64,000 bases of DNA from the NCBI GenBank assembly GCA_964016885.1, contig OZ024742.1, positions 15,542,108-15,606,107 on the forward strand. Direction: 5' to 3'. Positions within the stretch are counted from its first letter, which is position 1. Each line of letters starts with the position of its first letter. The notes under the pieces are model-generated. The model had not been told where the DNA came from and searched no databases. It worked only from the letters and a program-made list of their open reading frames with translations. Origin of the DNA: Eledone cirrhosa (taxonomy: Eukaryota > Mollusca > Cephalopoda > Octopoda > Eledonidae). Position numbers and translations under genes: made by a program. Shown here piece by piece: positions 52,701 to 64,000 of this stretch.

Positions 52701-54331
52701 AACCACAGAGTAAAGTGTGATTATTAAAGAACCTCAGAGTAAAGTGTGATTATTAAAGAACCTCAGAGTAAAGTGTGATTATTAAAGAACCAGTGTCATG
52801 TGCGATTATTAAAGAACCACAGAGTAAAGTGTGATTATTAAAGAATCTCAGAGTAAAGTGTGATTATTAAAGAACCTCAGAGTAAAGTGTGATTATTAAA
52901 GAACCACAGAGTAATGTGAGATTATTAAAGAACCACAGAGTAAAGTGTGATTATTAAAGAACCTCAGAGCAAAGTGTGATTATTAAAGAACCACTGAGAA
53001 ATGTGTGATTATTAAAGAACCACAGAGTAAAGTGTGATTATTAAAGAAACTCAGAGTTAAGTGTGATTATTAAAGAAACTCAGGGTAAAGTGTGATTATT
53101 AAAGTACCACAGAGTACAGTGTAATTATTAAAGAACCTCAGTGTCATGTGTGATTATTAAAGAACCTCAGAGTAAAGTGTGATTATTAAAGAACCACAGA
53201 GTAAAGTGTGATTATTAAAGAACCTCAGAGTAAAGTGTGATCATTAAAGAACCTCAGAGTAAAGTGTGATTATTAAAGAAACTCAGAGTAAAGTGTGATT
53301 ATTAAAGAACCACAGAGAAATGTGTGATTATTAAAGAACCACAGAGTAAAGTGCGTTTATTAAAGAACCACAGTGTAAAGTGTGATTATTAAAGAACCTC
53401 AGAGTAAAGTGTGATTATTAAAGAACCCCAGAGTAATGTGTAATTATTAAAGAAACTCAGGGTAAAGTGTGATTATTAAAGTACCACAGAGTACAGTGTA
53501 ATTATTAAAGAACCTCAGTGTCATGTGTGATTATTAAAGAACCTCAGAGTAAAGTGTGATTATTAAAGAACCACAGAGTAAAGTGTTATTATTAAAGAAC
53601 CACAGAGAAATGTGAGATTATTAAAGAACCACAGAGTAAAGTGTGATTATTAAAGAACCTCAGAGCAAAGTGTGATTATTAAAGAACCTCAGAGTAAAGT
53701 GTGATTATTAAAGAACCTCAGAGTAAAGTGTGATTATTAAAGAACCTCAGAGCAAAGTGTGATTATTAAAGAACCTCAGAGTAAAGTGAGATTATTAAAG
53801 AACCACAGAGTAAAGTGTGATTATTAAAGAACCTCAGAGTAAAGTGTGATTAGTAAAGAACCTCAGAGTAAAGTGTGATTATTAAAGAACCACTGAGAAA
53901 TGTGTGATTATTAAAGAACCACAGAGTAAAGTGTGATTATTAAAGAACCACAGAGTAAAGTGTGATTATTAAAGAACCTCAGAGTAAAGTGTGATCATTA
54001 AAGAACCTCAGAGTAAAGTGTGATTATTAAAGAACCTCAGAGTAAAGTGTGATTATTAAAGAACCACAGAGTAAAGTGTGATTATTAAAGAACCTCAGAG
54101 TAAAGTGTGATAATTAAAGAACCACAGAGAATTGTGTGATTATTAATGAACCACAGAGTAAAGTGTGATTAATAAAGAACCACAGAGAAATGTGTGATTA
54201 TTAACGAACCACAGAGTAAAGTGTGATTATTAAAGAACCACAGAGAAATGTGTGATTATTAAAGAACCTCAGAGTAAAGTGTGAATATTAAAGAACCTCA
54301 GAGTAAAGTGTGATTATTAAAGAACCTCAGA
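47430..54331. repeat. 3,451-bp tandem duplication
   Basis: Units 47430-50880 and 50881-54331 share a constant offset of 3,451 bp: CAGATT 47513/50964, CAGAGG 48209/51660, ATTGCTAAAG 49240/52691, AAACTCAGAG 49828/53279 and TAACGAACC 50751/54202. The junction lies near 50,881, where CAGAGTAAAG followed by CAGAGAAAT replaces the CAGAATAAAG monomer seen at the matching place near 54,332. At least two substitutions separate the copies: AAATTCAGGG near 48001 against AAACTCAGGG near 51452, and CACATAGTAAAG near 52269, private to the second. 3,451 equals 119 x 29. Confidence 0.9.
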
Positions 54332-57300
54332 ATAAAGTGTGATTATTAAAGAACCACAGAGTAAAGTGTGATTATTAATGAACCTCAGAGTAAAGTGTGA
54401 TTATTAAAGAACCATACAGAAATGTGAGATTATTAAAGAACCACAGAGTAAAGTGTGATTATTAAAGAACCTCAGAGTAAAGTGTGATTATTAAAGAACC
54501 TCAGAGGAAAAGTGTGATTATTAAAGAACCTCAGAGTAAAGTGTGATTATTAAAGAACCCCAGAGTAAAGTGTGGTTATTAAGGAACCTCAGAGTAAAGT
54601 GTGATTATTAAAGAACCACAGAGTAAAGTGTGATTATTAAAGAACCTCAGAGTAAAGTGTGATTATTAAAGAACCACAGAGTAAAGTGTGATTATTAAAG
54701 AACCACAGAGAAATGTGTGATTATTAAAGAACCACAGAGTAAAGTGTGATTATTAAAGAACCTCAGAGTAAAGTCTGATTATTAAAGAACCACAGAGTAA
54801 AGTGTGATTATTAAAGAACCACAGAGTAAAGTGTGATTATTAAAGAACAACAGAGTAAAGTGTGATTATTAAAGTACCACAGAGTACAGTGTAATTATTA
54901 AAGAACCTCAGTGTCATGTGTGATTATTAAAGAATCTCAGAGTAAAGTGTGATTATTAAAGAACCACAGAGTAAAGTGTTATTATTAAAGAACCACAGAG
55001 TAAAGTGTGATTATTAAAGAACCTCAGAGTAAAGCGTGATTATTAAAGAACCACAGAGTAAAGTGTGATTATTAAAGAACCACAGAGTAAAGTGTGATTA
55101 TTAAAGAACCACAGAGTAAAGTGTGATTATTAAAGTACCACAGAGTACAGTGTAATTATTAAAGAACCTCAGTGTCATGTGTGATTATTAAAGAACCTCA
55201 GAGTAAAGTGTGATTATTAAAGAACCAGGGAGTAAAGTGTTATTATTAAAGAACCACAGAGAAATGTGAGATTATTAAAGACCCACAGAGTAAAGGGTGA
55301 TTATTAAAGAACCTCAGAGCAAAGTGTAATTATTAAAGAACCTCAGAGTAAAGTGAGATTATTAAAGAACCACAGAGTAAAGTGTGATTATTAAAGAACC
55401 TCAGAGTAAAGTGTGATTATTAAAGAACCTCAGAGTAAAGTGTGATTATTAAAGAACCACAGAGTAAAGTGTGATTATTAAAGAACCTCAGAGTAAAGTG
55501 TTGATCATTAAAGAACCTCAGAGTAAAGTGTGATTATTAAAGAACCTCAGAGTAAAGTGTGATTATTAAAGAACCACAGAGAAATTTGTGATTGCTAAAG
55601 AACCACAGAGTAAAGTGTGATTATTAAAGAACCTCAGAGTAAAGTGTGATTATTAAAGAACCTCAGAGTAAAGTGTGATTATTAAAGAACCAGTGTCATG
55701 TGCGATTATTAAAGAACCACAGAGTAAAGTGTGATTATTAAAGAATCTCAGAGTAAAGTGTGATTATTAAAGAACCTCAGAGTAAAGTGTGATTATTAAA
55801 GAACCACAGAGTAATGTGAGATTATTAAAGAACCACAGAGTAAAGTGTGATTATTAAAGAACCTCAGAGCAAAGTGTGATTATTAAAGAACCACTGAGAA
55901 ATGTGTGATTATTAAAGAACCACAGAGTAAAGTGTGATTATTAAAGAAACTCAGAGTTAAGTGTGATTATTAAAGAAACTCAGGGTAAAGTGTGATTATT
56001 AAAGTACCACAGAGTACAGTGTAAATATTAAAGAACCTCAGTGTCATGTGTGATTATTAAAGAACCTCAGAGTAAAGTGTGATTATTAAAGAACCACAGA
56101 GTAAAGTGTGATTATTAAAGAACCTCAGAGTAAGGTGTGATCATTAAAGAACCTCAGAGTAAAGTGTGATTATTAAAGAACCTCAGAGTAAAGTGTGATT
56201 ATTAAAGAACCACAGAGAAATGTGTGATTATTAAAGAACCACAGAGTAAAGTGCGTTTATTAAAGAACCACAGAGTAAAGTGTGATTATTAAAGAACCTC
56301 AGAGTAAAGTGTGATTATTAAAGAACCACAGAGAAATGTGTGATTATTAAAGAACCTCAGAGTAAAGTGTGATTATTAAAGAACCTCAGAGTAAAGTGTG
56401 ATAATTAAAGAACCACAGAGAAATGTGTGATTATTAAAGAACTACAGAGTAAAGTGTGATTAATAAAGAACCACAGAGAAATGTGTGATTATTAACGAAC
56501 CACAGAGTAAAGTGTGATTATTAAAGAACCACAGAGAAATGTGTGATTATTAAAGAACCTCAGAGTAAAGTGTGATTATTAAAGAACCTCAGAGTAAAGT
56601 GTGATTATTAAAGAACCTCAGAATAAAGTGTGATTATTAAAGAACCACAGAGTAAAGTGTGATTATTAATGAACCTCAGAGTAAAGTGTGATTATTAAAG
56701 AACCATACAGAAATGTGAGATTATTAAAGAACCACAGAGTAAAGTGTGATTATTAAAGAACCTCAGAGTAAAGTGTGATTATTAAAGAACCTCAGAGGAA
56801 AAGTGTGATTATTAAAGAACCTCAGAGTAAAGTGTGATTATTAAAGAACCCCAGAGTAAAGTGTGATTATTAAGGAACCTCAGAGTAAAGTGAGATTATT
56901 AAAGAACCACAGAGTAAAGTGTGATTATTAAAGAACCTCAGAATAAAGTGTGATTATTAAAGAATCACAGAGTAAAGTGTGATTATTAAAGAACCACAGA
57001 GAAATGTGTGATTATTAAAGAACCACAGAGTAAAGTGTGATTATTAAAGAACCTCAGAGTAAAGTGTGATTATTAAAGAACCACAGAGTAAAGTGTGATT
57101 ATTAAAGAACCACAGAGTAAAGTGTGATTATTAAAGAACAACAGAGTAAAGTGTGATTATTAAAGTACCACAGAGTACAGTGTAATTATTAAAGAACCTC
57201 AGTGTCATGTGTGATTATTAAAGAATCTCAGAGTAAAGTGTGATTATTAAAGAACCACAGAGTAAAGTGTTATTATTAAAGAACCACAGAGTAAAGTGTG

Positions 57301-57990
57301 ATTATTAAAGAACCTCAGAGTAAAGCGTGTTTATTAAAGAACCACAGAGTAAAGTGAGATTATTAAAGAACCACAGAGTAAAGTGTGATTATTAAAGAAC
57401 CACAGAGTAAAGTGTGATTATTAAAGTACCACAGAGTACAGTTTAATTATTAAAGAATGTCAGTGTCATGTGTGATTATTAAAGAACCTCAGAGTAAAGT
57501 GTGATTATTAAAGAACCACAGAGTAAAGTGTTATTATAAAAGAACCACAGAGAAATGTGAGATTATTAAAGACCCACAGAGTAAAGGGTGATTATTAAAG
57601 AACCTCAGAGCAAAGTGTAATTATTAAAGAACCTCAGAGTAAAGTGTGATTATTAAAGAACCTCAGAGTAAAGTGTGATTATTAAAGAACCACAGAGTAA
57701 AGTGTGATTATTAAAGAACCTCAGTGTAAAGTGTTGATCATTAAAGAACCTCAGAGTAAAGTGTGATTATTAAAGAACCTCAGAGTAAAGTGTGATTATT
57801 AAAGAACCACAGAGAAATGTGTAATTATTAAAGAACCACAGAGTAAAGTGTGATTATTAAAGAACATCAGAGTAAAGTGTGATTATTAAAGAACCTCAGA
57901 GTAAAGTGTGATTATTAAAGAACCAGTGTCATGTGCGATTATTAAAGAACCACAGAGTAAAGTGTGATTATTAAAGAACCTCAGAGTAAA
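54332..57990. repeat. Continuation related to 40.8-42.1 kb and 33.0-34.3 kb
   Basis: After the 3,451-bp duplication the order CAGAATAAAG, TAATGAACC, CCATACAGAAATG, CAGAGGAAAAG and GTGGTTATTAAGG repeats that of 40.85-41.1 kb. ATTGCTAAAG at 55591 matches 42048. Two monomers near 55.34 kb, the first leading to GTGAGATT, are extra compared with the equivalent place near 52.49 kb. GTGCGTTTAT at 56251 and the series after it match 33251 onward at an offset of 23,000. Small private changes are AAATTTGTG near 55584, AAGGTGTG near 56134 and GTTTAATT near 57440. Confidence 0.7.
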
Positions 57991-60900
57991 GTGTGATTAT
58001 TAAAGAACATCAGAGTAAAGTGTGATAATTAAAGAACCACAGAGAAATGTGTGATTATTAAAGAACTACAGAGTAAAGTGTGATTAATAAAGAACCACAG
58101 AGAAATGTGTGATTATTAACGAACCACAGAGTAAAGTGTGATTATTAAAGAACCACAGAGAAATGTGTGATTATTAAAGAACCTCAGAGTAAAGTGTGAT
58201 TATTAAAGAACCTCAGAGTAAAGTGTGATTTTTAAAGAACCTCAGAATAAAGTGTGATTATTAAAGAACCACAGAGTAAAGTGTGATTATTAATGAACCT
58301 CAGAGTAAAGTGTGATTATTAAAGAACCATACAGAAATGTGAGATTATTAAAGAACCACAGAGTAAAGTGTGATTATTAAAGAACCTCAGAGTAAACAGT
58401 GATTATTAAAGAACCTCAGAGGAAAAGTGTGATTATTAAAGAACCTCAGAGTAAAGTGTGATTATTAAAGAACCCCAGAGTAAAGTGTGATTATTAAGGA
58501 ACCTCAGAGTAAAGTGTGATTATTAAAGAACCACAGAGTAAAGTGTGATTATTAAAGAACCTCAGAATAAAGTGTGATTATTAAAGAACCACAGAGTAAA
58601 GTGTGATTATAAAAGAACCACAGAGAAATGTGTGATTATTAAAGAACCACAGAGTAAAGTGTGATTATTAAAGAACCTCAGAGTAAAGTGTGATTATTAA
58701 AGAACCACAGAGTAAAGTGTGATTATTAAAGAACCACAGAGTAAAGTGTGATTATTAAAGAACAACAGAGTAAAGTGTGATTATTAAAGTACCACAGTGT
58801 ACAGTGTAATTATTAAAGAACCTCAGTGTCATGTGTGATTATTAAAGAATCTCAGAGTAAAGTGTGATTATTAAAGAACCACAGAGTAAAGTGTTATTAT
58901 TAAAGAACCACAGAGTAAAGTGTGATTATTAAAGAACCTCAGAGTAAAGCGTGATTATTAAAGAACCACAGAGTAAAGTGAGATTATTAAAGAACCACAG
59001 AGTAAAGTGTGATTATTAAAGAACCACAGAGTAAAGTGTGATTATTAAAGTACCACAGAGTACAGTGTAATTATTAAAGAACGTCAGTGTCATGTGTGAT
59101 TATTAAAGAACCTCAGAGTAAAGTGTGATTATTAAAGAACCACAGAGTAAAGTGTTATTATTAAAGAACCACAGAGAAATGTGAGATTATTAAAGACCTA
59201 CAGAGTAAAGGGTGATTATTAAAGAACCTCAGAGCAAAGTGTAATTATTAAAGAACCTCAGAGTAAAGTGTGATTATTAAAGAACCTCAGAGTAAAGTGT
59301 GATTATTAAAGAACCACAGAGTAAAGTGTGATTATTAAAGAACCTCAGAGTAAAGTGTTGATCATTAAAGAACCTCAGAGTAAAGTGTAATTATTAAAGA
59401 ACCTCAGAGTAAAGTGTGATTATTAAAGAACCACAGAGAAATGTGTGATTATTAAAGAACCACAGAGTAAAGTGTGATTATTAAAGAACATCAGAGTAAA
59501 GTGTGATTATTAATGAACCTCAGAGTAAAGTGTGATTATTAAAGAACCAGTGTCATGTGCGATTATTAAAGAACCACAGAGTAAAGTGTGATTATTAAAG
59601 AACCTCAGAGTAAAGTGTGATTATTAAAGAACCTCAGAGTAAAGTGTGATTATTAAAGAACCACAGAGTAATGTGAGATTATTAAAGAACCACAGAGTAA
59701 AGTGTGATTATTAAAGAACCTCAGAGCAAAGTGTGATTATTAAAGAACCACTGAGAAATGTGTGATTATTAAAGAACCACAGAGTAAAGTGTGATTATTA
59801 AAGAACCTCAGAGTTAAGTGTGATTATTAAAGAAACTGAGGGTAAAGTGTGATTATTAAAGTACCACAGAGTACAGTGTAATTATTAAAGAACCTCAGTG
59901 TCATGTGTGATTATTAAAGAACCTCAGAGTAAAGTGTGATTATTAAAGAACCACAGAGTAAAGTGTTATTATTAAAGAACCTCAGAGTAAAGTGTGATTA
60001 TTAAAGAACCTCAGAGTAAAGAGTGCTTATTAAAGAACCACTGAGAAATGTGTGATTATTAAAGAACCACAGAGTAAAGTGTGATTATTAAAGAACCACA
60101 GAGTAAAGTGTGATTATTAAAGAACCTCAGAGTAAAGTGTGATTATTAAAGAACCACAGAGTAAAGTGTGATTATTAAAGAACCTCAGAGTAAAGTGTGA
60201 TTATTAAAGAACCTCAGAGTAAAGGGTGATTATTAAAGAACCACAGAGTAAAGTGTGATTATTAAAGAACCTCAGAGTAAAGTGTGATTATTAAAGAACC
60301 ATACAGAAATGTGAGATTATTAAAGAACCACAGAGTAAAGTGTGATTATTAAAGAACCTCAGAGTAAAGTGTGATTATTAAAGAACCTCAGAGGAAAAGT
60401 GTGATTATTAAAGAACCTCAGAGTAAAGTGTGATTATTAAAGAACCCCAGAGTAAAGTGTGATTATTAAGGAACCTCAGAGTAAAGCGTGATTATTAAAG
60501 AACCACAGAGTAAAGTGTGATTATTAAAGAACCTCAGAGTAAAGTGTGATTATTAAAGAACCTCAGAGTAAAGTGTGATTATTAAAGAACCACAGAGAAA
60601 TGTGTGATTATTAAAGAACCACAGAGTAAAGTGTGATTATTAATGAACCTCAGAGTAAAGTGTTGATTATTAAAGAACCTCAGAGTAAAGTGTTGATTAT
60701 TAAAGAACCTCAGAGTAAAGTGTGATTATTAAAGAACCTCAGAGTAAAGTGTGATTATTAAAGAACATCAGAGTAAAGTGTTGATTATTAAAGAACCTCA
60801 GCGTAAAGTGTGATTATTAAAGAACCACAGAGTAAAGTGTGATTATTAAAGAACCTCAGAGTAAAGTGTTGATTATTAAAGAACCTCAGAGTAAAGTGTG

Positions 60901-61200
60901 ATTATTAAAGAACCTCAGAGTAAAGCGTGATTATTAAAGAACCACAGAGTAAAGTGTGATTATTAAAGAACCTCAGAGTAAAGTGTGATTATTAAAGAAC
61001 CACAGAGAAATGTGTGATTATTAAAGAACCACAGAGTAAAGTGTGATTATTAAAGAACCTCAGAGTAAAGTGTGATTATTAAAGAACCTCAGAGTAAAGT
61101 GTGATTATTAAAGAACCAGTGTCATGTGCGATTATTAAAGAACCACAGAGTAAAGTGTGATTATTAAAGAACCTCAGAGTAAAGTGTGATTATTAAAGAA
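57991..61200. repeat. Block related to 34.8-38.8 kb, with local losses
   Basis: The variant GTGATTTTTAAAG at 58227 matches 35054, and ACGTCAGTGT at 59081 matches ACGTCATTGT at 36431. The offset changes from 23,173 to 22,650 because only the 35-kb copy has the 523-bp duplication, then to 22,564 by 60.0 kb. CAGCGTAAAG at 60799 matches 38437 at 22,362, so about seven monomers are missing here. CCAGTGTCAT at 61118 matches 38727 at 22,391. Confidence 0.75.
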
Positions 61201-64000
61201 CCTCAGAGTAAAGTGTGATAATTAAAGAAACACAGAGAAATGTGTGATTATTAAAGAACCACAGAGTAAAGTGTGATTAATAAAGAACCACAGAGAAATG
61301 TGTGATTATTAACGAACCACAGAGTAAAGTGTGATTATTAAAGAACCACAGAGAAATGTGTGATTATTAAAGAACCTAAGAGTAAAGTGTGAATATTAAA
61401 GAGCCTCAGAGTAAAGTGTGATTATTAAAGAACCTCAGAATAAAGTGTGATTATTAAAGAACCACAGAGTAAAGTGTGATTATTAATGAACCTCAGAGTA
61501 AAGTGTGATTATTAAAGAACCATACAGAAATGTGAGATTATTAAAGAACCACAGAGTAAAGTGTGATTATTAAAGAACCTCAGAGTAAAGTGTGATTATT
61601 AAAGAACCTCAGAGGAAAAGTGTGATTATTAAAGAACCTCAGAGTAAAGTGTGATTATTAAAGAACCCCAGAGTAAAGTGTGGTTATTAAGGAACCTCAG
61701 AGTAAAGTGTGATTATTAAAGAACCACAGAGTAAAGTGTGATTATTAAAGAAGCTCAGAGTAAAGTGTGATTATTAAAGAACCACAGAGTAAAGTGTGAT
61801 TATTAAAGAACCACAGAGAAATGTGTGATTATTAAAGAACCACAGAGTAAAGTGTGATTATTAAAGAACCTCAGAGTAAAGTGTGATTATTAAAGAACCA
61901 CAGAGTAAAGTGTGATTATTAAAGAACCACAGAGTAAAGTGTGATTATTAAAGAACAACAGAGTAAAGTGTGATTATTAAAGTACCACAGAGTACAGTGT
62001 AATTATTAAAGAACCTCAGTGTCATGTGTGATTATTAAAGAATCTCAGAGTAAAGTGTGATTATTAAAGAACCACAGAGTAAAGTGTTATTATTAAAGAA
62101 CCACAGAGTAAAGTGTGATTATTAAAGAACCTCAGAGTAAAGCGTGATTATTAAAGAACCACAGAGTAAAGTGTGATTATTAAAGAACCACAGAGTAAAG
62201 TGTGATTATTAAAGAACCACAGAGTAAAGTGTGATTATTAAAGTACCACAGAGTACAGTGTAATTATTAAAGAACCTCAGTGTCATGTGTGATTATTAAA
62301 GAACCTCAGAGTAAAGTGTGATTATTAAAGAACCAGGGAGTAAAGTGTTATTATTAAAGAACCACAGAGAAATGTGAGATTATTAAAGACCCACAGAGTA
62401 AAGGGTGATTATTAAAGAACCTCAGAGCAAAGTGTAATTATTAAAGAACCTCAGAGTAAAGTGTGATTATTAAAGAACCTCAGAGTAAAGTGTGATTATT
62501 AAAGAACCACAGAGTAAAGTGTGATTATTAAAGAACCTCAGAGTAAAGTGTTGATCATTAAAGAACCTCAGAGTAAAGTGTGATTATTAAAGAACCTCAG
62601 AGTAAAGTGTGATTATTAAAGAACCACAGAGAAATGTGTGATTGCTAAAGAACCACAGAGTAAAGTGTGATTATTAAAGAACCTCAGAGTAAAGTGTGAT
62701 TATTAAAGAACCTCAGAGTAAAGTGTGATTATTAAAGAACCAGTGTCATGTGCGATTATTAAAGAACCACAGAGTAAAGTGTGATTATTAAAGAATCTCA
62801 GAGTAAAGTGTGATTATTAAAGAACCTCAGAGTAAAGTGTGATTATTAAAGAACCACAGAGTAATGTGAGATTATTAAAGAACCACAGAGTAAAGTGTGA
62901 TTATTAAAGAACCTCAGAGCAAAGTGTGATTATTAAAGAACCACTGAGAAATGTGTGATTATTAAAGAACCACAGAGTAAAGTGTGATTATTAAAGAAAC
63001 TCAGAGTTAAGTGTGATTATTAAAGAAACTCAGGGTAAAGTGTGATTATTAAAGTACCACAGAGTACAGTGTAATTATTAAAGAACCTCAGTGTCATGTG
63101 TGATTATTAAAGAACCTCAGAGTAAAGTGTGATTATTAAAGAACCACAGAGTAAAGTGTGATTATTAAAGAACCTCAGAGTAAAGTGTGATCATTAAAGA
63201 ACCTCAGAGTAAAGTGTGATTATTAAAGAACCACAGAGAAATGTGTGATTATTAAAGAACCACAGAGTAAAGTGTGATTAATAAAGAACCTCAGATTAAA
63301 GTGTGATTATTAAAGAACCTCAGAGTAAAGTGTGATTATTAAAGAACCTCAGAGTAAAGTGTTGATTATTAAAGAAACTCAGAGTAAAGTGTGATTATTA
63401 AAGAACCACAGAGTAAAGTGTGATTATTAAAGAACCTCAGAGTAAAGTGTTGATTATTAAAGAACCTCAGAGTAAAGTGTGATTATTAAAGAACCTCAGA
63501 GTAAAGTGTGATTATTAAAGAACCACAGAGTAAAGTGTGATTATTAAAGAACCTCAGAGTAAAGTGTGATTATTAAAGAACCACAGAGAAATGTGTGATT
63601 AGTAAAGAACCACAGAGTAAAGTGTGATTATTAAAGAACCTCAGAGTAAAGTGTGATTATTAAAGAGCCAGTGTCATGTGTGATTATTAAAGAACCACAG
63701 AGTAAAGTGTGATTATTAAAGAACCTCAGAGTAAAGTGTGATTATTAAAGAACCCCAGAGTAATGTGTGATTATTAAAGAAACTCAGGGTAAAATGTGAT
63801 TATTAAAGTACCACAGAGTACAGTGTAATTATTAAAGAACCTCAGTGTAGTGTGTGATTATTAATGAACCTCAGAGTAAAGTGTGATTATTAAAGAACCA
63901 TACAGAAATGTGAGATTATTAAAGAACCACAGAGTAAAGTGTGATTATTAAAGAACCTCAGAGTAAAGTGTGATTATTAAAGAACCTCAGAGGAAAAGTG
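61201..64000. repeat. 2.8-kb block, copy b (partner 40608-43407), cut by the window end
   Basis: This block is colinear with 40608-43407 at an offset of 20,593 bp up to the last base, so the match probably continues past the window. A visible difference is CAGTGTAGTGTG near 63844, where copy a and nearly every other copy have CAGTGTCATGTG. The last bases fall inside the CAGAGGAAAAG monomer and the start of the next. Confidence 0.88.

Larger units (their letters stand above)
1..64000. repeat. 29-bp satellite array filling the whole window
   Basis: The first monomer can be taken as 1-29 and the next begins at 30. The shared core is GATTATTAAAGAACC (monomer positions 5-19), preceded by GTGT and followed by T or A at position 20 and a nine-base tail, most often CAGAGTAAA. 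The consensus has 12 A, 8 T, 6 G and 3 C, and no CpG. All copies seen are in the same orientation, and I saw no inserted foreign sequence, inversion or unique spacer. The array is open at both ends. Since 29 leaves a remainder of 2 on division by 3, each frame passes through all phases in 87 bp and meets TGA or TAA on the plus strand and TGA or TAA on the minus strand, so no long ORF is possible. The family is not recognised. A role in centromere or heterochromatin would be inference only. Confidence 0.98.

Noticed and set aside
1..64000. Possible protein-coding tandem-repeat gene, because the array is long and regular.
   Set aside because: The period of 29 is not divisible by 3. Translating the consensus over 87 bp gives stops on the plus strand (TGA, TAA, TAA) and on the minus strand (TGA, TAA, TAA), and all frames share this cycle. 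Length variants of 27 or 30 bp only shift the phase.
1..64000. CRISPR array, since direct repeats of 29 bp fall in the usual repeat size range.
   Set aside because: There are no unique spacers: each repeat joins the next directly. No cas-like gene is present.
1..64000. Telomeric or known centromeric satellite (TTAGGG repeats, CENP-B box).
   Set aside because: I saw no TTAGGG or CCCTAA runs. The CAGGGTAAAG variant is a one-base change of the monomer, not telomere repeat. No CENP-B-like box was recognised. Chromosomal position remains unknown.
1..64000. Inverted repeats, hairpins or embedded transposons.
   Set aside because: All monomers run in one direction, and I saw no target-site duplications, terminal inverted repeats or non-satellite insertions while reading through the window.

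Overview
The whole 64,000-base window is one uninterrupted, head-to-tail array of a 29-bp AT-rich satellite or minisatellite monomer (about 31% G+C, roughly 2,200 copies). It holds no recognisable gene, RNA gene, transposon or CRISPR array, and I found no stretch of non-satellite DNA. Every monomer reads in the same orientation. The array runs off both ends of the window. Such an array is typical of eukaryotic heterochromatin (pericentromeric, subtelomeric or sex-chromosome blocks). I do not recognise the monomer, so I cannot name the species or the chromosomal position.

Monomers share the core GATTATTAAAGAACC (monomer positions 5-19) and differ mainly at position 20 (T or A) and in the last nine bases (CAGAGTAAA, CAGAGAAAT, CAGAGTACA, CAGTGTCAT, CAGGGTAAA and others). 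Because 29 is not a multiple of 3, every reading frame cycles through all three phases of the monomer and meets stops every 87 bp on both strands. Protein coding is therefore excluded for the consensus.

The information in the window lies in its higher-order structure, which can be read from rare variant monomers used as landmarks. (1) 1-31.9 kb consists of related macro-units starting at 3775, 10971, 14048 and 25713, plus the tail of an earlier one (1-3604, repeated at 4671-8274 with about five substitutions). The spacing of these units is fully explained by listed gains and losses. Unit 2 (14048-25712) is larger because it holds a 2,844-bp tandem duplication and a later, nested 2,119-bp tandem duplication whose two copies look identical to me. 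(2) 31.9-42.6 kb is a more diverged mosaic with local duplications of 1,451 and 523 bp and a dispersed pair at an offset of about 1,394 bp. (3) 42.6-54.3 kb is a regular domain: three units of about 2,378 bp, then a tandem duplication of 3,451 bp with its junction near 50,881. (4) 54.3-64 kb resembles the 33-43 kb region. The last 2.8 kb (61201-64000) matches 40608-43407 at a constant offset of 20,593 bp and continues past the window end.

The layout fits repeated unequal exchange or replication slippage acting in whole-monomer steps: nearly every offset is a multiple of 29 bp or is explained by one 30-bp or 27-bp monomer. No previously undescribed gene system is visible. What deserves a second look is the nested duplication history and the co-inherited variant modules.
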